Source of the DNA: Arcuatula senhousia
Taxonomy: Eukaryota; Mollusca; Bivalvia; Mytilida; Mytilidae
Direction: 5' to 3'
Assembly: GCA_963971305.1 (NCBI GenBank)
Contig: OZ020305.1
Coordinates: 46,337,750 to 46,401,749, forward strand
Length of the DNA: 64,000 nucleotides
Positions 59,601 through 64,000 of the stretch are shown here, piece after piece (positions within the stretch are counted from its first letter, which is position 1; each line of letters begins with the position of its first letter). The notes beneath the pieces are model-generated. The model was not told the DNA's origin, searched no databases, and saw only the letters and a program-made list of their open reading frames with translations. Both the position numbers and the translations under genes were made by a program.

Positions 59601-61772
59601 TCTTTTATTGTATGAAACATTCTTGACAAATTTCACAGCAATAGGCCAACTAGGACCAAAATTGTGGTGGAAACAAGAAAAATATTTGAATTTTTTGCCC
59701 TTTTTTGGCCCCTAATTTCGAAAAAAAAGAAAGGGGGGACCCCCAAAATCAATCCCATTCATCCTTGTATGGTAAAGAACATCACTGTCAAATTTCATAG
59801 CAATTGAATAACTAGAACTAAAGTTATTGCGGAAACAGACAAAAAAGTAGTATTTTTGGCCCTTTTTTTAGCCCCTGATTTCTAAACGAAAAATGGGGAG
59901 ACCCCCAAAATCAATCCCATTCATCCTTTTATGGTAAGGAACATCATTGTCAAGTTTCATAGCAATCAGATAACTGGAACTAAAGTTATTGTGGAAACAC
60001 TAAAAAGTTAACAGACAACGACAATGACGACGACAACGATGACAGCATCATACCATAATACGTCCGCAAATTTTTTGCGGTCGTATAAAAATGTGATACA
60101 TAGCTTTTGCAATTTTTATACCTAATATAAAAGAAAAGGCTCATTGAATTTTCTAAAACACATAATGAGGGAATATTACAGGAGTCTAAACAGTGTTCCA
60201 GCTAGGCTGTTTTTAGAGGGCGGTCCGCCCGCCTGCCTTTGCCTCCGCCCGATTGCCCTTTTCAGGATACCTGCCGGTTTTCATCTCCGCCCTGCCCTTT
60301 TTGATCGTACATTTGCCTTGTTTAGTCAATCGTACATAGTTTGTGTATTGAGAATGAAGCCATTTGGGATAATTGAATGGCATATTTACAACCCCAAGCC
60401 AATTAACAAATTAAATAAACATTTGTTGTCTAGTCAATTAATTAAGGTATCTATTTTGATAATTCAATTTTAATTACAGGTAAGTTGTCCGATTGCACAG
60501 TAAATTTCTCTGCCTCGGAAATAATTATAGTGCTCAAATCAGAATCTGAACCCATCTGGATGTTTTCAACAACATTAAATGTGCGCTTTTATTGAAAAAT
60601 AGAAACGATGTTGATGGATTTGTGAAATGCTCCATCATAATTTTTTGTTTACAAATAATGACAGGAAGCGGAAGTTAAAAACTAAACACGAACTCTGACC
60701 GGAATGGTACTAAATCTCCGGATTTTACTAGCAAATTCAATAAAAATCAAATGGGTTTTCTTAATTTTTTCTTGGGCAGACATTCAAGCTTTTTAGCACT
60801 GATAGAATGTATGAATGTAATGAAAAGCCTTAAGTCTTGTAATAGAAACAAGAGGCTCCCCTTAAGCCTAAACATGCATGTTTGTTTGTTAAAAAGAATG
60901 TATGCTGTATTTGATTGTTATTAGCTACATTTGTATGCCCTTTTGAAAGATTAAGTCAACGCATGAATGTGCCCTTTTTTAAAATTCATCCCTGCCCTTT
61001 TCAAATCCTGGCTGGAACACTGCTAAATAAATTCTTTAACACATGGATGAGATGTGTGGTACATTGTATGTCTTATTGTATTAAAACTGAGATTTGGAAT
61101 AAATTCTAAATTTTATACCTTAGAAATTATCAACGAAAATTTACATTAACATTTTTTAGTTGTTGTGCTTTTAATGTTATATTTTCTTTAAATTTTGAAA
61201 GAAAATTGTGTAAAAAAAAACATTATACATTTCTTTGAGAGAAAAAAAACAATGGACCTATTCAGAAATTCAACTCCCGTACTCGTAAAATCTGGCTGGA
61301 CCAATCAACGACGTCACAGCGTACTCGTAAAATTTGCCTTAGCCAATTGGCGACGTCGTGAACAATCACAATCCCAGAATGCCGTACAATTTCTGAATTG
61401 GTCCATTTACATTTTGATTTGTTTTATTAATCTTATTATTTTCACAGATAACCCCTGCCCACAACAAGGACATATTTTAAGCATTAGACTAATTTTGAAA
61501 TAGTGTTGAAAAGAAACTCAATTGTAAAAAAAAAACATATACATAAAATGCATACTTATAAAAATGATATTTTATTATTCTTTATTATTTTCACAGATAA
61601 TCCCTGCCCACAACAAGGACACATTTTAAGCATTAGACTAAGTGAAACAAAAGAGATGGTCTCTCAAGCAGACAGTTCTGTCAAGCCTATGTTAGCTGAT
61701 GTATTCTTTCAAATGAACTATCAGACTGGTGAATGGAAAAGAATTAAGAAGTACAGAGAGTGTGAACAATAG
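44479..61772 (+). CDS. NELFA: Negative elongation factor subunit A (NELF-A), complete gene
   Basis: NELF-A is a subunit of the NELF complex that, with DSIF, holds RNA polymerase II in promoter-proximal pausing in the nucleus. Eleven exons join in frame with AG/GT borders: 44479-44679, 52612-52780, 53443-53604, 53883-53972, 54452-54597, 56131-56194, 56611-56738, 57505-57604, 57810-58066, 58451-58550 and 61597-61772. They total 1593 bases, or 530 residues; the human protein is close to this length. The N-terminal domain is clear (TALWLHNKLGSTDDLW; FLHLPRRNVEQ; LNLELED; LPLECQFLNK; KHFALKRKPKSA), as are the nuclear basic stretch EAKRRRK, TPDYAAGLVS, a Gln/Pro-rich linker, and the conserved C-terminus (LEAQEMFRTSNIVTRPEKAL, LGFMAGSR; FFQMNYQTGEWKRIKKY). 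Intron 1 (7.9 kb) is filled with nested transposons. ATTAAA at 61873 may be the poly(A) signal. Confidence 0.96.
44900..45304 (-). pseudogene. LINE ORF2 fragment, extreme C-terminus and 3' end
   Basis: The minus strand reads RDTFFNKIKSYIPNLNISTN and then LTSAFILECFELRK and a stop at 45145-45143, the usual last segment of a LINE ORF2. It continues the frame that stops at the other side of the TTAA element (48976-49580). The left limit of the untranslated tail is approximate. Confidence 0.7.
45623..45781 (+). pseudogene. THAP-domain exon fragment
   Basis: The frame reads FRFPDLRKETDLHLKWVQSL and FVCEDHFEATSLEGDLK, then GTAAGC. FRFP, the K-W pair and C..HF are the conserved later part of the THAP zinc-binding DNA-recognition domain. 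The N-terminal C..C half is not adjacent and would be on an upstream exon or lost. Probably part of the element's former transposase gene. Confidence 0.65.
46565..46690. repeat. Dispersed repeat with ACGGACGGACG and TCGTAGATGGGGCATAA
   Basis: Shares its end (TTCGTAGATGGGGCATAA) and the GGAC-type microsatellite with the element at 62933-63812, in opposite orientation. It is a short degenerate copy of that family. Confidence 0.65.
47250..47432 (-). pseudogene. P2X7-like C-terminal zinc domain remnant
   Basis: Across three frames the minus strand reads AYRQFVCWV, then LGRKHRVLLPACVVSVIRKE with CPSADGQY, then GFRECI. This order is the hallmark of the cysteine-rich intracellular domain of P2X7 receptors, which is widespread in invertebrate orphan proteins. 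Two frameshifts break it, so it is dead. It lies opposite to the THAP fragment inside the TTAA element. Confidence 0.6.
48976..49580 (-). pseudogene. LINE ORF2 fragment, C-terminal region
   Basis: The open minus frame shows FIKEILGVHCKATNDACRAE, LGRLPIKNKILYSSIKYLV and the tail zinc motif KCTFCNAEEVENEEHFLLHC. This follows the reverse transcriptase in LINE ORF2 proteins. The fragment starts abruptly near 49580 (5' truncation) and is cut at TTAA 48976-48979 by the Kolobok-like element. Confidence 0.8.
49650..49853 (+). other. Unrecognised coding-like frame
   Basis: The frame LAQELIFSDHFSEKNNKLII.. ends at a TAA before 49853. It has a protein-like composition but no motif I recognise. It lies in the inverted-repeat element, between the LINE fragment and the right arm. 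Confidence 0.2.
50305..52611. other. Right part of NELF-A intron 1
   Basis: Frames at 50787-51122 (starting MAGPANETPLPVLAASEDLV) and 51493-51768 have some protein-like composition, but neither matched a known family and neither shows clean splice borders. No transposon end was recognised. Confidence 0.3.
52612..52780 (+). CDS. NELFA: NELF-A exon 2
   Basis: Follows TTTCTTTCAG, ends before GTAAAT with one base left over. Encodes WKSDLEEILLMATHDTDQWV through LNLELED and ends DLNKA. Confidence 0.95.
53443..53604 (+). CDS. NELFA: NELF-A exon 3
   Basis: Follows CTCTTTTAG, ends before GTAAGT. Encodes MLPLECQFLNKTAL, IKHFALKRKPKSAILRAELL and ends QK plus one base. Confidence 0.95.
53883..53972 (+). 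CDS. NELFA: NELF-A exon 4
   Basis: Follows AAATTCAG, ends before GTAAGT. Encodes a Ser/Lys-rich segment ending FAKKMDDT (one base shared with the next exon). Confidence 0.9.
54452..54597 (+). CDS. NELFA: NELF-A exon 5
   Basis: Follows TTTTGTAG, ends before GTAATA, phase 0. Encodes PLKGLPNRTLTSSGFRSPGT through RKDVGIK, matching the conserved PLKGIP segment. Confidence 0.95.
54598..56130. other. NELF-A intron 5
   Basis: A segment at about 54715-54890 with GTGGCAGATCCAGAAATTTT and GGGAGGGGGCATCC looks like a dispersed-repeat remnant. No exon was recognised. Confidence 0.35.
56131..56194 (+). CDS. NELFA: NELF-A exon 6
   Basis: Follows TTCTTGCAG, ends before GTAAAG. Encodes LLDMEELPLGAKEAKRRRKI, including the basic EAKRRRK stretch. 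Confidence 0.95.
56611..56738 (+). CDS. NELFA: NELF-A exon 7
   Basis: Follows TTTTGACCAG, ends before GTAAGT, phase 0. Encodes an Ala/Glu/Lys helix and the conserved TPDYAAGLVS. Confidence 0.95.
56739..57504. other. NELF-A intron 7
   Basis: AT-rich intron; CAGATTCTGTAGGC-type and other short segments show no recognisable repeat family or exon. Confidence 0.4.
57505..57604 (+). CDS. NELFA: NELF-A exon 8
   Basis: Follows AAATTTTCAG, ends before GTACGT. Encodes KLPSIQTVVTGTTPSLGPSV and SYIPQTRANTQLI. Confidence 0.9.
57810..58066 (+). CDS. NELFA: NELF-A exon 9
   Basis: Follows TTCATTTTAG, ends before GTATGT, phase 0. Encodes the Gln/Pro-rich linker and APKKGLSLT, matching the conserved KK.LSLT motif. 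Confidence 0.92.
58451..58550 (+). CDS. NELFA: NELF-A exon 10
   Basis: Follows TCTTTTCAG, ends before GTATGT. Encodes REQMLEAQEMFRTSNIVTRP then EKALILGFMAGSR, strongly conserved. Confidence 0.95.
58623..60085 (+). mobile_element. Hairpin-ended tandem-core element, copy 2
   Basis: Same family as 19778-20647: starts GCAGCATGATACAACCGCAA, ends TACCATAATACGTCCGCAAA then TTTTTTGCGGTCGTAT. The last part forms a clean CCGCAA/TTGCGG hairpin. The core has about five degenerate units of 120-140 bp with TTTTGGCCCCTTA, GGGGTGGGGTCGCAAAAAT and CTTGACAAGAATAAACTTGC. It lies in NELF-A intron 10, on the gene's strand. Confidence 0.75.
60191..61022. mobile_element. CAGTGTTCCAGC-ended inverted-repeat element
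   Basis: Inverted ends CAGTGTTCCAGCTAGG and CCTGGCTGGAACACTG are directly flanked by CTAAA at 60186-60190 and 61023-61027. CAGTG-type ends suggest hAT, but hAT makes 8-bp duplications and only 5 bp match here. The ends are followed by CCCTTTT- and GCCCGCC-rich tracts. No coding capacity. Confidence 0.65.
61251..61407. mobile_element. 157-bp MITE with AATGGACC..TTCAGAAATT ends
   Basis: The ends AATGGACCTATTCAGAAATT and AATTTCTGAATTGGTCCATT are near-perfect complements. Inside, two direct units start ACTCGTAAAAT and end with GACGTC-type motifs. It lies between exon 10 and the duplicated terminal exon of NELF-A. Confidence 0.75.
61448..61503 (+). CDS. NELFA: Partial duplicate of the NELF-A terminal exon (possible alternative end)
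   Basis: TATTTTCACAG is followed by a copy of the first 42-45 bases of the true terminal exon (61597), differing at few sites. It keeps the acceptor and phase: D-NPCPQQGHILSIRL, then ILK and TAG. If spliced to exon 10 it would end the protein early and drop the conserved last ~40 residues. It may be a non-functional tandem duplication. Confidence 0.6.
61597..61772 (+). CDS. NELFA: NELF-A exon 11 (terminal)
   Basis: Follows TTATTTTCACAG. Encodes DNPCPQQGHILSIRLSETKE through VFFQMNYQTGEWKRIKKYRE and a TAG stop at 61770-61772. Confidence 0.96.
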
Positions 61773-61936
61773 ACTGATGATATTGCAATTAATTGTTATT
61801 TATTATTTGAAAGTCATGTTTTGTTTTTCATATAAACTGAAAGTTTTGTTGTATCTCTTTTTTGTTTCTTGTATTAAATGTGATGCAATTTTATAGAAAG
61901 TTGTGTTGATTGTGCTATTCAATGTCATAACTATGT

Positions 61937-62520
61937 AAAGGAGTAAAGCCACGAAGGCCCCAAAATGGCCCAAAAATTCAACTTTGGTATATCTGCTTGT
62001 CGTTGCTGCATAAATGTTCATTAGTCTTTATATTTCATTAGTTGCAATATTTTTTCCTTAAATTATTTATCAGTAAGGAGAGCAGTGAGGTACAAAATAG
62101 ACTATTTTGTGAAAAATCACAATTTGTGACAGTTTTCCTTAATTTTCATGTATAAATCGATGAATATGGAATGGGCCACACCTGTCGACCAAAATTATTT
62201 TGTGATAGAAATGTGTATTATAATATTATAATTTCATAATCAAAAAATTACGATGGTCGAGGAATGTGGCCAGTACTAATTTTGACGAAATATGCAGTGA
62301 ATCCAGTGAAAATGTGTAAAAAATGAGGAATTTTCAAATTGATAGCCTGTTTAAAGTCTCAAGGCTAAACCTGTGGTGTAAATATTTTGCTAAATCCTAC
62401 AGATATGAAAAGTTTGTTCATACCTTAACATATTTTAGTTGAAATTTTGAAAAGTTATCGTAGTTGAAAAAATAGTAAAAATACCGGGCCGATTTAGGGC
62501 ATTCGTGGCTCTACTCCTTT
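61937..62520. mobile_element. MITE with AAAGGAGTARAGCCACGAA ends
   Basis: The left end AAAGGAGTAAAGCCACGAAG and the complement of the right end AAAGGAGTAGAGCCACGAAT match at 18 of 20 positions. Length 584 bp. No open frame and no clear target duplication. It lies directly downstream of NELF-A. Confidence 0.75.
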
Positions 62521-62932
62521 GAACCTTCAAATGCTTCTAATTCTTCCCTCTCAATTCTGGGGGAAAAACAATGTAAAGTCAATACATGTAGTAGGATTAC
62601 ATGAAACTTTAATACTTACTCTTTTAGGTTGAATTATCTGATTACCAGTATTGGCTTTTAAGTATTTTTGTTATGGTCACATCCCTTTGTTTTTTTAAGA
62701 TGGGTCAGTTCAAGGTTTTACAACTTTTGAAAAAAAATGCAACCAGAATAAGGGTGTCTTGGAATGAAAATGGCAACACAGAATGCTCATTGGATTAATA
62801 AGACCATTCTAAATGTTAGGAATGTAGGTCAAGGGAACATATATAAAACTTGTTTTGCAAAGCCTGAAATTGATATTCACATGATATATGCAATGAACCA
62901 CAAGGGGTTGAGTTATTTGCCCACTACTTTTT
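62521..62932. other. Intergenic stretch
   Basis: No gene or repeat structure was recognised. Confidence 0.3.
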
Positions 62933-63812
62933 ATGCCCCATCTACGAAAGTAGAGGGGCATATAGTGTTCGTGTATGTTCGTCCGTCCGTTCGTCCATCC
63001 GTTCGTCCTTCCATTCGGATGTCCGTCCCAAATCCCATATTTCCAATGCCACACCAATCATATTGGTGTGGTAGGTACATCTAGTGATCATAAGAACATT
63101 GCCTGCTTCGGATGCTGGATGTGACCTATATTTTCTGCATGAGTGATCATGTACAGAAAAATGGTTAAAGTCTATTCCCTAACTGACAAGTGCTACATCA
63201 TGCTTCGGATGCTGGCAGTGACCTATATTTTTTGCATGAATGACTACTTATAGAAGAATGGTTAAAAGTCCATTCCTTCTTACTGACAAATGCCATAGTA
63301 ACCAAATTGGTATGGTAGGTGCACCTAGTGATGCTTAGCACAATGCATGCTTCCAATGCTGGATGTGACCTATATTTTCCGCAGGAATGGCCTCTTAAAG
63401 AAGACTGGTTAAAGTCCATTCCTCCTTACCAACATGTGCCACATAAACTATATTGGTATGGTAGGTGCACCTAGTGACGCTAAGCACAATGCATGCTTCA
63501 GATGCTGGCTGTGACCTATATTTTCTGCATGAATGACCACTTATAGAAGAATGGATAAAGACAATTCCTTTTTTACTGACATGTGCCACATCAACTATAT
63601 TGGTATGGTAGGTGCACCTAGTGATGCTTAGCACAATGCATGCTTTGATTGCTGGCAGTGACCTATATTTTCCGCATGAATGACCACTTATAGAAGAGTG
63701 GTTAAGTTAAAGTCCATTCCTTCTGACTGACAAGTGCTTTAATAGCAACCATGTTGATGCTTTATTGATTGTGGAAAAAATAAATGTTGCGAGATGGGGC
63801 ATTGTGTCTTTT
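62933..63812 (-). mobile_element. GATGGGGCAT-ended element with about five 147-bp tandem units
   Basis: The left border forms a hairpin: ATGCCCCATCTAC, GAAA, GTAGAGGGGCAT. A CGTCCGTCCGTTCGTC microsatellite follows. Units of about 147 bp then repeat GATGCTGGMWGTGACCTATA at about 63106, 63202, 63349, 63497 and 63640. The right border reads GCGAGATGGGGCATTGTG. Tandem core, (GTCC)n-type microsatellite and a hairpin end again resemble bivalve pearl-type elements. The strand is guessed from the hairpin position. Confidence 0.7.
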
Positions 63813-64000
63813 GGACATATTCTTGTTTGAAAGGTTGTGAACCATTGAGCTCACCTTTCAATTTGTTCTTCACTAATTGATTTCTGGAACATAATTTCAC
63901 AGACTAGTAGACCTTTGTATTTCCAGCTTATAAGTATCATTAAAGAACAGGTGAACAGTTTAGGCTCCAAGGACCCTCTAGTTAAACACATAAATTATAG

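Noticed and set aside
62764..63084. 106-residue plus-strand frame with RPSVRPSVRPS
   Set aside because: It runs through the CCGT microsatellite of a dispersed element, a common false frame in bivalve genomes.

Overview
The window looks like eukaryotic, AT-rich, intron-rich genomic DNA from a lophotrochozoan, most likely a bivalve mollusc. That reading rests on three things: animal genes with short exons and long introns, an extreme load of nested DNA transposons, LINEs and MITEs, and several families of hairpin-ended elements with tandem-repeat cores of the kind described in bivalves. The species cannot be fixed from the sequence alone.

Host genes. (1) The 5' coding exon of a puromycin-sensitive aminopeptidase gene (NPEPPS type) lies on the minus strand at 5523-5942; the rest lies beyond the left edge. 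(2) The last six coding exons of a FAM204A homologue lie on the plus strand at 19446-24256; its first exon(s) were not found. (3) Two ankyrin-repeat plus SOCS-box (ASB-like) paralogues lie on the minus strand. One is intact (25770-26606) and one carries an in-frame TAA (33032-33919). (4) A complete NELF-A gene (negative elongation factor subunit A) lies on the plus strand, with 11 coding exons between 44479 and 61772 and a 530-residue product. Its terminal exon has a partial upstream duplicate at 61448-61503.

Mobile DNA fills most of the rest. From left to right: an intact piggyBac transposase (478-2274) with a piggyBac-type terminus at 4323-4397 and a 1051-bp inverted-repeat element nested between them; a G-rich-ended MITE; remains of several LINEs (6.8-11 kb); a TTAA-flanked MITE; a 3.6-kb foldback element (12920-16509) with a smaller MITE inside; two copies each of a 115-bp MITE and of a hairpin-ended tandem-core element; C-rich minisatellite elements near both ASB copies; a 182-bp tandem array inside a TGTCTCGCCTGC-ended element; a 9.6-kb element (34357-43998) with tandem-repeat arms in inverted orientation and a 9-bp target duplication, into which a full-length two-ORF LINE has inserted; and, inside NELF-A intron 1, an inverted-repeat element (44745-50304) holding an old LINE fragment that is split by a TTAA-targeting, Kolobok-like element (45305-48975) carrying THAP and P2X7-like remnants.

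I did not find tRNA, rRNA, CRISPR or prokaryotic features. The most unusual signals are the 9.6-kb tandem-armed inverted-repeat element, the insertion that can be read back exactly at 45301/48979, and the duplicated terminal exon of NELF-A.
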